This document shows positions 49,494 through 59,200 of a DNA stretch of 63,346 nucleotides, one piece after another. The stretch's first letter is position 1. Each line of letters opens with the position of its first letter. The notes under the pieces were generated by a model. That model searched no databases, had not been told where the DNA came from, and worked only from the letters and a program-made list of their open reading frames with translations. This stretch comes from Streptomyces sp. ISL-100 (lineage in GTDB: Bacteria; Actinomycetota; Actinomycetes; Streptomycetales; Streptomycetaceae). The stretch covers positions 1 to 63,346 of the forward strand of contig NZ_JAGGOK010000075.1 in the NCBI RefSeq assembly GCF_018614615.1, in the 5' to 3' direction. A program made the position numbers and the translations under genes.

Positions 49494-51587
49494 ATGGCAG
49501 AGCCCATCGACGCGCCCGTAACCCTGGCGGGGATCGCACGCATCGCGGGTGTCGGCAGGGCGGCGGTGAGCAACTGGCGACGCCGTCATGACTCGTTCCC
49601 GACGCCGGTCGGAGGGACGGACGCCAGTCCGCTCTTCTCCCTTGACGACGTCGAACGATGGCTCCACGCCCAGGGGAAGATCGAGCGGGTCGGAATGCGC
49701 GAGCGGCTGTGGCCGCGCTACGAGGCGCTGGGAGACCGTGCGGTCATGGGTGCTGCGCTCGCGGAAGCCGGCGGCCGCTTGCTTGCTGCGGAAGGCGTGG
49801 ACTGGGCCATGCCCGGTCTGTCGTCCCTTCCGGAAGCGGCCGTCCGTGTGGTGGATGCGACGGTCGAGGCTGCGCACCATGAAGGCAACCGAGAGACCTT
49901 CGACTTTCTGTTGGCGCGCTGGCTCGATGCGCATGTGCGGCAGATCAGCACCACCCCGGTTCCACTTGCCCGGCTGATGGTGGACATCGCTGCTGCAGTC
50001 GGGGCCGGCGAGCCGGGGGAAGAGGCTGCGTGGACGACCGTCCTCGACCCTGCATGCGGTGTCGGTGGGCTGCTCCTGGCCGCCAGCGAGCACATGGGAG
50101 AGCGAGGTGTGGAGGCCGGCTCCCTCGCTCCGGCGCTCCTCGGGACCGATCTCGACCCGACCCTCGCCGTACTGGCGGCGGCCCGGCTGGGCTTCGCGCG
50201 CGTGGGCGGGAGCGGGGCGAGCGCGGAGATCCGGACAGGAGACTCGCTACGCGCCGACCCGAACGGTGCCGTACGGGCCGATGTCGTCCTGTGTAACCCG
50301 CCGTTCAACGCACGCGACTGGGGTCACGAGGAACTGGCCACAGACCCCCGCTGGATCTACGGACTGCCGCCGAGGACCGAGCCCGAACTCGCCTGGGTCG
50401 AGCACGCGTTGGCGCGCCTGGCACCCGGTGGCGTGGCCGTACTCCTGTTGCCGCCGGCGGTGGCCTCCCGGCGTGCGGGCAGGCGTATCCGCGGGGCGCT
50501 GCTGCGCACCGGCGCGCTGCGGGGTGTCGTCGCGCTGCCAGCCGGCGCCGCGCAACCGCACAGCGTCTCGCTTCAGTTGTGGATTCTCCGGGCGCCCGCC
50601 TCCGAGGGCGGGACGGCTCCGGGCGAGCGCCTGTTTCTGCTCGACGCGGCGACCTCGCATGGTGCGGTCCGGGGAGCTCAGGGCATTGACTGGCCGCGAC
50701 TGAGCGGTCAGGTCCTCGACGCGGTACAGGCCCACTCCTGGTCCGGGGAACGGCGGCCGGGAGCAGAGGAGCGGTTGCCCGAAAGGTGCGTCACCGTCCC
50801 CGTCATGGACCTGCTCGACGAGCAGACGGATCTCACACCAGCGCGCTATGTCCCGGAGGCGGCCACGGAGGCCCAGGACAAGCTCCATGAATCCTGGGGA
50901 CACCTCGACGGTCTGCTCGACGAAGTGCGAGGTCGCTCACGCACCCTCGCAGCGATCGATCTGTCGGCGGGCGGCGACGCCGCATCCACGGTTACGGTCT
51001 CGGACCTGGACCGCGCCCGGGCGCTCAGGCTGCGGCAGGGACAGACACTTCCCGGTGAGCTGCTGCACGGCGACGCACTGCCGCATGGTGCGGTCCCGGT
51101 CCTGAGTGTTCCCGACCTGGTCTTGGGAGAGGGGCCTGGCGGCTGGCTCGCCGGGGCCGAGGTGGAGAGCGGTGCCGGAACCGGCACGCTCACCGTGGCC
51201 GAGCCCGGGGACGTCGTTGTGGTGGGCGTCGAGCGGGCCTATCGCGTGTGGGTGCAGGCGGACACGCCTCTGGTGCTCGGTCCCCAGCTCTACGCGCTGC
51301 GCCCGGACCCTGACATGCTCGATCCCTGGTTCCTCGCGGGCTGCCTGCGCGCTCCGGCGAACGCGCGGCAGGCTGGTTCCCACACCTCCAGTTCGGCCCG
51401 CATCGACGTACGTAAATTGCAGGTGCTCCAGCTCTCCCTCGATGAACAGCGGCCGTACGCCGAGGCCTTCAAGGAACTGCTCGCACTTGAGGAGTCGCTC
51501 CGCTCCGTCGTGGCGGTGGGCGAGGACCTACTCCGGGGCCTCGGGGACGGGCTCGCGGCGGGAAGGCTGCACCGATCGCGCCGGTGA
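49494..51587 (+). CDS. HTH-containing N6-adenine DNA methylase
   Basis: A 697-aa class I DNA methyltransferase of the N6_Mtase (HsdM-like) family. An N-terminal MerR-like helix-turn-helix (about 7-60: LAGIARIAGVGRAAVSNWRR, SLDDVERWLHAQGK) precedes the catalytic domain with motif I LDPACGVGGLLLAASEHMG (about 184) and motif IV VVLCNPPFNARDWG (about 268). A C-terminal half with PDPDMLDPWFLAGCLR and ARIDVRKLQVLQLSLDEQR looks like an HsdS-type target-recognition segment fused in one chain. No HsdR or separate HsdS gene is near. The ATG at 49494 follows CGGAG. It is flanked by kinase genes, suggesting it belongs to the kinase/pPIWI unit as a self-marking enzyme or DNA-binding sensor. Confidence 0.85.
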   Translation: MAEPIDAPVTLAGIARIAGVGRAAVSNWRRRHDSFPTPVGGTDASPLFSLDDVERWLHAQGKIERVGMRERLWPRYEALGDRAVMGAALAEAGGRLLAAEGVDWAMPGLSSLPEAAVRVVDATVEAAHHEGNRETFDFLLARWLDAHVRQISTTPVPLARLMVDIAAAVGAGEPGEEAAWTTVLDPACGVGGLLLAASEHMGERGVEAGSLAPALLGTDLDPTLAVLAAARLGFARVGGSGASAEIRTGDSLRADPNGAVRADVVLCNPPFNARDWGHEELATDPRWIYGLPPRTEPELAWVEHALARLAPGGVAVLLLPPAVASRRAGRRIRGALLRTGALRGVVALPAGAAQPHSVSLQLWILRAPASEGGTAPGERLFLLDAATSHGAVRGAQGIDWPRLSGQVLDAVQAHSWSGERRPGAEERLPERCVTVPVMDLLDEQTDLTPARYVPEAATEAQDKLHESWGHLDGLLDEVRGRSRTLAAIDLSAGGDAASTVTVSDLDRARALRLRQGQTLPGELLHGDALPHGAVPVLSVPDLVLGEGPGGWLAGAEVESGAGTGTLTVAEPGDVVVVGVERAYRVWVQADTPLVLGPQLYALRPDPDMLDPWFLAGCLRAPANARQAGSHTSSSARIDVRKLQVLQLSLDEQRPYAEAFKELLALEESLRSVVAVGEDLLRGLGDGLAAGRLHRSRR

Positions 51588-51648
51588 GCCTGCCGGTGCC
51601 GCGTCATCCCGGCGAGTGCGGCGGGGCGCCCGCCCCCGATCGTCCCCT

Positions 51649-53094
51649 CTATGCCTCGTAGCCCAGCTCGTCGAGCTCGATACCTACCTCGTGGCATCGC
51701 TCGACCAGCACCTCGGCGCGCGAGCCGGTGGTGCGGGGCAGCTCTTCGAGCACCATGTCCCGCGCCGCTGCCGCAGGGAGCAGGTCACCGAAGGGAATAC
51801 GGCACTCCGCCGCGCCGAGCGTGCCCTCCAGATAGTCGGCCAGATCATCTGGGTCCGCACTGCCCTCCATCCGCAGGGCCAGATCCTCGTAGAGCGCGAT
51901 TGCCTCTTTGCAACGCCCTGCGATGCGCATGCCGTTCGCGGCCACGCGGAGGGCCGCTCGGACCCGTGGGTCGGAAGCCCCCCAGTCCCGGCGGGCGGCC
52001 GGCAGCAGCTCCAGCAGCCTGTCCACCGCGCTCGCGGGCTCGCCGGCATCGATCTCGGTTTCGGCCTCGGAGGTGACCTCCTGAAACGCCCTGCGGCTGA
52101 GGAATCCGGAGGCGCGATGCCTCCTGTTCGGCCTGGTCGCGGGCGGCGGTGCCGCGGGTGCGGCGGGCAGGTCGTACTCGTCCGGCAGACGCAACGGACG
52201 CGTAGGGTCCGGCTCAAGGCGGGGCGAAGGGGCGGCGTCCCCCGGTTGGGGCGCGTGCTTCCGCAGCACCTCCGCGACCGTGCGGGCGTCCATGGGGCGG
52301 TCCTCCGGCTCTTTCGCCAGCAACTTCAGGACGAGTGCTTCCAGTTCCGCCGGGATGTGCCCGATGTGGCAGGTCGGCGGGATCGGAGCATCGTTGACGT
52401 GCTGGTGCTTCAAGCCGTCCCCGGAGAAAGGCGGGTGGCCGGTCAGCAGGTGGTAGAGGACGCAGCCCAGTGCGTACAGGTCGGTCCGCGGGGTGATCTG
52501 ACGCTCCAGGATCTGCTCCGGGGCCTCGTACCCCCTGCTGCCCACGGTGGAACCGTGCTGCGTGTAGTCCGTGACGCCGGGCCAGAGCGGCTTGGCGATG
52601 CCGAAGTCGATGAGGACGACCACACCGTGCGCATCGATGATCAAGTTGTACGGCTTGAGGTCGCGGTGCACGACCGGGAGGTCATGGGCGCAGGCCAGCG
52701 CCTCGGCGATCTGGACCCCGATGGCTGCGGCGACCGCGATAGTCGGCGTGTACTGGTCCAGGAAGAGGTGCAGGGGCTTGCCGTCGACGAAGCGCATCAC
52801 GAGGTAGGGCTCGGAGGCGTGGGTGCCCTGGTCGTACAGCTCGGGAATGCTCCTGTTGCGCAGGCGTCCGAGAAGCGCGCCCTCGCGCCGGAAGCGGCCG
52901 CGCATACGCCTCAGCTCGTCGAGCGCCTCGTCCTCGTCCAGTGAGTCCAGGAGATCGCCGGTCGTGCGCAGGCACTTGACGGCTACCAGCCTCCCGTCCC
53001 GCAGGTCTTCCGCCTGCCAGACCACGGCCATGCCGCCGCTGCCCAGGTGCTTGAGCAGCCTGTAACGGCCGCCCAGCACATCGTCCTTCTTCAT
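51649..53094 (-). CDS. Hanks-type Ser/Thr protein kinase with C-terminal helical domain (kinase 3)
   Basis: A 481-aa soluble kinase built like kinase 1. The catalytic domain (about 8-280) has LGSGGMAVVW, the Lys in LVAVKCLR, HRDLKPYNLI, IDFGIAKPL and GSRGYEAPEQ. A Pro-rich linker (LPAAPAAPPPATRPN) leads to a helical, repeat-like C-terminal domain (LLPAARRDWGASDPRVRAAL, GRCKEAIALYEDLALRM). No membrane segment. The ATG at complement 53094 sits after AAGGGGCGGG. It is convergent with the methylase and divergent from the pPIWI-RE operon over 243 bp, so joint control is likely. Confidence 0.88.
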   Translation of the reverse strand: MKKDDVLGGRYRLLKHLGSGGMAVVWQAEDLRDGRLVAVKCLRTTGDLLDSLDEDEALDELRRMRGRFRREGALLGRLRNRSIPELYDQGTHASEPYLVMRFVDGKPLHLFLDQYTPTIAVAAAIGVQIAEALACAHDLPVVHRDLKPYNLIIDAHGVVVLIDFGIAKPLWPGVTDYTQHGSTVGSRGYEAPEQILERQITPRTDLYALGCVLYHLLTGHPPFSGDGLKHQHVNDAPIPPTCHIGHIPAELEALVLKLLAKEPEDRPMDARTVAEVLRKHAPQPGDAAPSPRLEPDPTRPLRLPDEYDLPAAPAAPPPATRPNRRHRASGFLSRRAFQEVTSEAETEIDAGEPASAVDRLLELLPAARRDWGASDPRVRAALRVAANGMRIAGRCKEAIALYEDLALRMEGSADPDDLADYLEGTLGAAECRIPFGDLLPAAAARDMVLEELPRTTGSRAEVLVERCHEVGIELDELGYEA

Positions 53095-53337
53095 GCCCGC
53101 CCCTTGCCTCTGAAGCGTCCCGCGTCCGTCACGCAGGCAAGGCGTGGCGGTGACAGGTTTCCGGTTCCGCCGGACCGTTGCGTGGCGGATGCGCCCCAGT
53201 GTAAAGCGAGCACCGTTCAATTCGTGCATAGACTGAGTTCACAGGAACATGTGTCATGCTGGAGTCGTCGAGAACCCGGCGAGGCGCTCTGGGCCGTGTC
53301 GCGTCGGGCTGCCCTGTCGTACCGCTTGGAGGAGACC
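53095..53337. promoter_or_regulatory. Divergent promoter region kinase 3 / pPIWI-RE operon
   Basis: 243 bp without a gene. It must hold the promoters of kinase 3 and of the four-gene nuclease-pPIWI operon. A short A+T-rich patch occurs at about 53200-53245. GGAGGAG at 53328-53334 is the ribosome site of the first operon gene. Confidence 0.5.
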
Positions 53338-55068
53338 ATGAGTACCTGGCTGCATCCCGCCGGAACCAGCGGTGACATCAAGCTGGTGCGCACGAACCTC
53401 GGTGCGGCGCGGCTCGATCCTCGGGACTGTTCGGCAAAGCGCAGTAGCGACGCCCGCCCGATGCTGATCGCGGATCCCGAACCCCCCGAACTCGCCGAAA
53501 AATTCCAGGACTTCACTCTCAAGGTTTTCATGGACGCGCTCGACCTCATTGAACACGGCCCCAAGGATCCGGAGCAGGTGATCGGAGAACTCTGGCGTAC
53601 GAAGGGAACGTTCGGGCTCTATCGCCGTCCCGTGGCGCACCCTCTTCTGCTGTCCTGGTCGGCAGCGGCGGTTCGGCGCTACCTGGCGGCCCGAGCCGCG
53701 GACCAGCATGCCCGCCTGGCCGCCGGCCTGCCGCTCACTGTTCCGGTCCGTGACAACTGGGTGGTCGGCAAGGGGCCTGGGCCGGTGGACGCCCGGGGTG
53801 TGGACACCTATGAGATGACCGCCTGGGGACGCCGATACGCAGCCCGCGACGGCTCCACCCGGGACCTGTGGCTGCTGACTTTCGGCGCCGCCAAGGACAA
53901 TCGGCCCGAGGGGGAGAAGGCCGTGGCCGCGTACGTAGCTGCCCGGGGGCGGCCGGCGGTCGACGGCTGGCGCAAGCGGCACACACCGGTCCCGCTCGAT
54001 AGGTTCGACGAGCCGGAGCGTTACCGCACCGTTCAGCCCGCGCAGGTCAGGGTCTTCGAATTCGGCTGTGGAGATGGCAAACACAAGGAACTGCTCGACT
54101 GGAACGGGCAACAGGCGCGGCAGCATTTCACGGGGGAGGGGTGGCCTGCGCTCCTCCATGCCATCGACGGCACCGGGACCCGCCCCGGTAGCGGTTGCGT
54201 CGACTGCAAGGCGATGGCCGGATGCAACGCCCTCCCGCACGCCCCGGAACTGCTGCGAATCACGCCGCCGGAGCCCCGGCGGCCGCGGCGCAGCGTCTCG
54301 ATCAGCGATCTGCGTGCCCACCGGGACTGCCCGGCGAAATACCACGCGACCAGGCAGCTCAAGTTGCGCTCCTCGCAACCCGAGAGCCCGGAAGTGCGGC
54401 GGGGCCGCGTAGTCGACGACGTCCTGAACCAACGGCACGGCAGTACGCCCTACCAGAGCTGTAAGGCGCTCCTCGGCCCAGCGGACCCGGCGTCCTGGGG
54501 CGCGGGCCGCCTCCATCTGACCGGCAAGGAAGCGCTCGACGGTGCCGCCATGCTCGAACAACACGCCTTCTACTGCCCGTTGGACGGCCTTGCCGCGGAG
54601 GAAGAAGTGCGAGTCCAGTATCAGGCGGTCTGTTACGACTCTGAACTGGATCTCGTGCTGATAGCCACCCCCGATCTGCTCCACACCCGTCGCGGGGGCT
54701 GGATCTGGCGGGAGACCAAAACCGCGAGCAGGTATCTCTACGAAGGGGAGGCGCTGTTGAAGCGCTATCCCCAGCTGGCACTCGGCGTGCTGATGCTGGC
54801 CGCCGGCGTCCTGGGCGGTGACGTGGCGCGCTCCAGGGTGGAGCTGGAACTACTGCACACCGACGACGTGACCTTCGAGGAGCTGGACCCCTCGCACCCG
54901 CGAACCGTCGACGAAGCGAGAGAAGTGATCGCGCAACTCGCCCAGCCCTGGGCCCAGGACCAGGACTACCCGGCCACACCAGGCCGGCACTGCGGCGGCT
55001 GCGAAGCCCTCGAATGGTGCCACCCGGGCCTCGAACATCTGGCCACGACGGAGCAGGAGCCCCGATGA
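53338..55068 (+). CDS. RecB/Cas4-like PD-(D/E)XK nuclease with iron-sulfur-type cysteines
   Basis: A 576-aa protein, first gene of the pPIWI-RE operon. The C-terminal half looks like an AddB/Cas4-type nuclease: C331 in LRAHRDCPAKY, catalytic D446 in IATPDLL, E459 and K461 in WIWRETKTAS, the helix YPQLALGVLMLAAG, and C552-x2-C555-x5-C561 near the end, together a typical [4Fe-4S] set. The N-terminal half ends in another cysteine triad of the same spacing, C287-x2-C290-x5-C296 (GCVDCKAMAGC), suggesting a duplicated, perhaps inactive, module. GGAGGAG precedes the ATG by 3 nt. The stop overlaps the next start by 4 bp, so it is co-translated. Exact activity (exonuclease, nicking, end processing) is inferred. 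Confidence 0.8.
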   Translation: MSTWLHPAGTSGDIKLVRTNLGAARLDPRDCSAKRSSDARPMLIADPEPPELAEKFQDFTLKVFMDALDLIEHGPKDPEQVIGELWRTKGTFGLYRRPVAHPLLLSWSAAAVRRYLAARAADQHARLAAGLPLTVPVRDNWVVGKGPGPVDARGVDTYEMTAWGRRYAARDGSTRDLWLLTFGAAKDNRPEGEKAVAAYVAARGRPAVDGWRKRHTPVPLDRFDEPERYRTVQPAQVRVFEFGCGDGKHKELLDWNGQQARQHFTGEGWPALLHAIDGTGTRPGSGCVDCKAMAGCNALPHAPELLRITPPEPRRPRRSVSISDLRAHRDCPAKYHATRQLKLRSSQPESPEVRRGRVVDDVLNQRHGSTPYQSCKALLGPADPASWGAGRLHLTGKEALDGAAMLEQHAFYCPLDGLAAEEEVRVQYQAVCYDSELDLVLIATPDLLHTRRGGWIWRETKTASRYLYEGEALLKRYPQLALGVLMLAAGVLGGDVARSRVELELLHTDDVTFEELDPSHPRTVDEAREVIAQLAQPWAQDQDYPATPGRHCGGCEALEWCHPGLEHLATTEQEPR

Positions 55069-56258
55069 CCATCGCAACTGATGCTTCCGCCGCCCGGAGC
55101 GGCGACTGGCTCGAATTTCCCGACGTACGACTCGTCCGTACGCTGGCCGGCGCGGTGATCCAGCTCGCCGACCTCGGGCCGCTTTCCTCCTTCAGGCTTC
55201 CCTACCCGGCCGAGGCCCAGCGCGCCCTGGACCGGACCGTCCTCGCCTGCCTCCTCAGGGGCGTCGAGGAGATCCCCCGCAGCCTTCCGGAACTCCTCTT
55301 CTGGTGCCACAGCCGTCCCCTTGAGGACTGGCCCCTCGACCTGCCGCCGGATGCCTTCGGGCCGGATGACTACCTGGTGGACCCCGAGGCGCTGGTACCC
55401 ACCCAGCTGTGCCACGAGTGGTGGATCAGGGGCAAGGACGCCGGTGCCGCGCAATTCGACCGGGAGGTCATCCACGCAGCGATGCGCCTGTGCCGCCGGG
55501 CGTCGTCGCCCGAGTCGTACGTGGCCTTCCGCAGGCTCCTCGTGGAACGTCCGGTGCTCACCGGAGTGGAACGGTTCGAGGCCGAGACCGACCTGTTCCT
55601 CGCCCCTGTGCAAGAGCTCCTGGATCAGTGCTACGCGCCGGTCCCGGCCTCCTACGAAAGCGAGGGCGCCTACATCACCTGCGGTCGCTGCCTGACCCTG
55701 CTCACCCCAGTCGCGGGCGGCGCATCATGGTGGTGCGAACGCGACCGATGCCGACGCCGAGGCGCGCCGCCGCACGGGCGGACCCTGGCCGGCGCGGACG
55801 CGGCCGGGCTGCTTCAACTCATGCGGCCACTCAGGCAGTTTGTCACCAGCCCCGGACGCGCGGAGGTCGAGCTGGAGGCCAGGCTGAGCGCGCTCGGACT
55901 CGAAGTCCAGCTCTGGCCCGGCTTCGACGCCTACGACCTGCGCGTGATCTTCCCCGACGGGCACGTCTGGGCCATCGACGTCAAGGACTGGAAACATCCC
56001 GGTCTGCTCGGCCGTGCCGCGAAACCCGTTCGCCCAGAGCCGCCCTATGACGAGTCATGCTGGGTGGTCCCCCGAGAACAGGCCGAAGCCCATCGCGACT
56101 ACCTCGGCACCTACCGGCGAAACCGGCCTGCCACGGCCGAGGGCCTGCCCTTGCTCACCAACGACCGGCTCGTCGCACTCGCCACCGCCCGGCTCCTAGG
56201 AGCAGGCGGCCCTCACCTGACGGACTCCGCACCGACGAACGGATCCTCCCGTGCGTAA
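55065..56258 (+). CDS. pPIWI-RE-associated PD-(D/E)XK restriction endonuclease
   Basis: A 397-aa protein. The C-terminal domain (about 262-380) has a restriction-endonuclease core: E269 in VELEARL, D291 in YDLRVIFPDG and D305-x-K307 in VWAIDVKDWKHP. Before it lies a four-cysteine zinc ribbon, C206-x2-C209...C224-x4-C229 (ITCGRC, WWCERDRC). The helical N-terminus fits the accessory domain known at the start of this protein in pPIWI-RE three-gene islands. The ATG at 55065 overlaps the previous stop (ATGA), and its own stop overlaps the helicase start by 8 bp. Expected to cut DNA located by the PIWI/helicase partners. Confidence 0.85.
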   Translation: MTIATDASAARSGDWLEFPDVRLVRTLAGAVIQLADLGPLSSFRLPYPAEAQRALDRTVLACLLRGVEEIPRSLPELLFWCHSRPLEDWPLDLPPDAFGPDDYLVDPEALVPTQLCHEWWIRGKDAGAAQFDREVIHAAMRLCRRASSPESYVAFRRLLVERPVLTGVERFEAETDLFLAPVQELLDQCYAPVPASYESEGAYITCGRCLTLLTPVAGGASWWCERDRCRRRGAPPHGRTLAGADAAGLLQLMRPLRQFVTSPGRAEVELEARLSALGLEVQLWPGFDAYDLRVIFPDGHVWAIDVKDWKHPGLLGRAAKPVRPEPPYDESCWVVPREQAEAHRDYLGTYRRNRPATAEGLPLLTNDRLVALATARLLGAGGPHLTDSAPTNGSSRA

Positions 56259-59200
56259 CAGCAGCGAGTGGTACCAGCCACTGGCCAAAGCCCTGGAGCC
56301 GGTATGGCCCCAGGAACTTCACGATGTGAGCCCCTCCCTGCTCTGCCAGGTGGAACTCGGCCTCTACCTGATGGAGAGCCTCGATCCGTCCCTCGACGCC
56401 CGAGGTGTCTACACCCTGCTGGGCGGATACCCCTTCGCTGCGGCCGCGGGGATCGTGACCACGCCGGCCCAGCGTGACCGGCTGGACGTGGCGCGCCACC
56501 TGCTGTGGAAGTTGCGTCGTCGCCGCATGTGGCACCAGTGCCTGGAGACGTATGGGCAGGTGCCCGAACGGCTCCGCGGATACCGACTGCCCGAGGAGGG
56601 AGTACCGGCGCGGAGAGTTGAACCGACGGTCGCGGGCGACCGCTTCGGCCGGTTCGAGCGTGCGCTCTCCAGGCTTCCGGACTTCGACCAGCGCCAGCTG
56701 CAGCTCGCACCGGCAGGCCAGGCCCGGTTCACTGAGCGGCACCGGCCGGCTTCCGTGACCATCCTTGACGAGTTGTGCTTTCCACCGGCCACCGGTCATG
56801 ACCTGAGCCGGGTCCCGGACACCGCAGGGCGGCCGCTGGACGTCCCCCTGGCTGAACTCGCCGACACAGCACGCTGGATGGAGGCGGTGGAGGCCGCTCG
56901 CGGTCTCCCCTCCGGTCATTGGGTGCGACGCCTGGAGGACCTGCAGCTCGATGTCCTGTCCGTCGACGGACTGCGCTTCGAAGGGTCGCTGGTGCTGAGC
57001 CTGGACCGGTTGCTCCACCTGGTCGGCATGGTGGGCGCGGGGAAGAGCACCCTGATGAACCTCATCGCCGTCTGGGGCGCGCGCAAGGGGTTGCGTACCA
57101 CTCTGGTCGTCGGTGACGTCGCCGAACAGCTCACCCTGGTAGGTCAGTTCAGGGACCTGGGGCTGACAGCTGCCCCTGTCATCGGCGGCACGACCCGCGA
57201 GCAGCACGCGTCCCGGCTGCACCGCCGACTCGCCGCACGTGGCCAAGCCTCACTGCTCCAGCACGATGATCCGGCCTTCGACGACCTGAGTACGGTGTGT
57301 GTCCTCGACGCGCAGCGCGGACTGGAAGCGTCCGAACCTCTGCGTTACGTCGACGCCCCCTGCACGGAACTGCGCCCAGTCAAGAAGCCCCGTCCGACCG
57401 CTGTCGAGGACATCCCGATGCCCGTGTACCGGCATGACGAATCCGGGAGGCTGGAGGAGGGTGCGGGGGCAATGGAGTTGGAGGCTTCCCGGTCCGACCA
57501 CGGCTGTCCGGTGTGGAGCGTCTGCCCCCGGCACGCGACCGACCGAGAGCTGGTCGATGCGCTGATCTGGGTGGCCAACCCGGCCAGCCTGCTGCAAAGC
57601 GCTGTCCCGCACCACCTCAACGCAGAACGTCTGCGGCATCTCGAACTCGCCTGCCTGCGGAGCGACATCGTCATCGTCGACGAGGCGGACCGCGTACAGA
57701 TACAGCTCGATACCGCCTTCGCCCCATCGGCGACGCTGATCGTGCGCGGCCCGGATTCCTGGCTCGACCGGCTCGACATCCACAAGATCGGTGAATTGGC
57801 CCGACAGGGCCGTCTTCCCCTGTCGGCACGCGATGTCGAGCGCTGGTCGGCCTCCCTGGATCTCGTCTCTACCGCTGCCAATCGCCTCTACCGCAGGCTG
57901 ATCACTGAGGACGACCTCCGTGCGTGGGCGGACATCGAGTACTTCAGTGCCTGGACCCTCCAGGAGAAGTTGATCAATGAGTGGTACCCGCGTCCGCGCG
58001 CCGATGGATCCCTCCTCGATGGAGCCTCCTCCGATACCGAGGTGTACGACTCCGACGGAGAGTCCGAGGGCATCGACTCCACGCCGCGTACCCCGGGCAC
58101 GGAGGCGTGGGACGCACGCCGCAGCGAAGTGACCAAGGCACTCGATGCCTTCCGCGACGACCCGCTCGGTGATCGTGGCCCGCACAGTGAACTCACCGAC
58201 GCTCTGATTCGCAGGGCGGGAGACCTTCTGTACAACCTTGACCAGTCGGCGACCAGCCAGCGGGTGCGCTCTGTCCTCGACGTGCTGCTGATCGGTTCTC
58301 CCGTCATGGACGGTTCACTGTGTCAAGAGGCGCCTGGGCCGGGGAAACCCGACCGAGACCCCGTGGACACCTGGGGGACCGAGCCCTGGCTGGAACGGGC
58401 GACTCGGCGCCTGGAGTTCACCTTGGTGCTGGCCGCACTGCATCAGCGCCTCGAACGAGTCACCTTCCTGTGGCCGCAGGCCGAGGCGGCCCTCCACCTG
58501 GACTCCGCCGATAACGAACTCTCCCGCAGGCCGCCCCTCGACTATGCGCCGGTCGTGCCGGAGGCCCCCATGGGGAACGTCCTCGGATTCCAGTATCTGC
58601 CCGAAGACCCGGAGCGAGGGCCGGAAGGCGACGAACAGCGCAGCGGCACCCTCCGCTTCTTCCGGTGCGCCGGCGTCGGCCGTGAACTCCTGCTCAACCT
58701 TCCCGCGTTGGGGTCTGACCCCGCAGCGGGCCGACCCGGACCACATGTACTGCTCATGTCCGGAACCAGCTGGGCCGGGACATCGACCCGCGCGCACGTC
58801 ATGGCGCCGGTCAAGGCGATCCTCAAACCCCACCAGGCCGCCGTCGACTCCATCCGGCAGACCCGCTTCAGCACGCTGTTCCTCTACGACGGCGAAGGAA
58901 CCCCGCTCACCCTCTCCGGGGCCAAACTCGACACCAGAGAACGGGTTCTGTCGCAGATGGTCACCCAACTCGGGAAGTCGGCCCCGGGCAGCACATCGCT
59001 CCTGGACCGGGAACTGAGGCAGATTGAGGACGGCGGACGCCGCCGGGCGCTCCTCCTGGTCGGCAGTTACCACGATGCCAGGACTGCCGCCGACCTCCTT
59101 GAACGCATGCCCCGTTGGCGCGGGAAGGTCCGCGTCCTCGCTTCCGACAAGGCGGAGCTGGACCACTCCGGTCCTGGCGACACGGCCACGGACGGCTTCA

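Noticed and set aside
46823..51587. Pgl or BREX system, suggested by kinases and a large adenine methylase
   Set aside because: No PglZ phosphatase, PglY/BrxC ATPase or Lon-like protease is present; the large methylase sits in a clear drmD-drmMI-drmA-drmB-drmC order.
49494..51587. Ordinary type I restriction-modification system
   Set aside because: The methylase is HsdM-like, but there is no HsdR translocase and no separate HsdS; the recognition part appears fused to the methylase.
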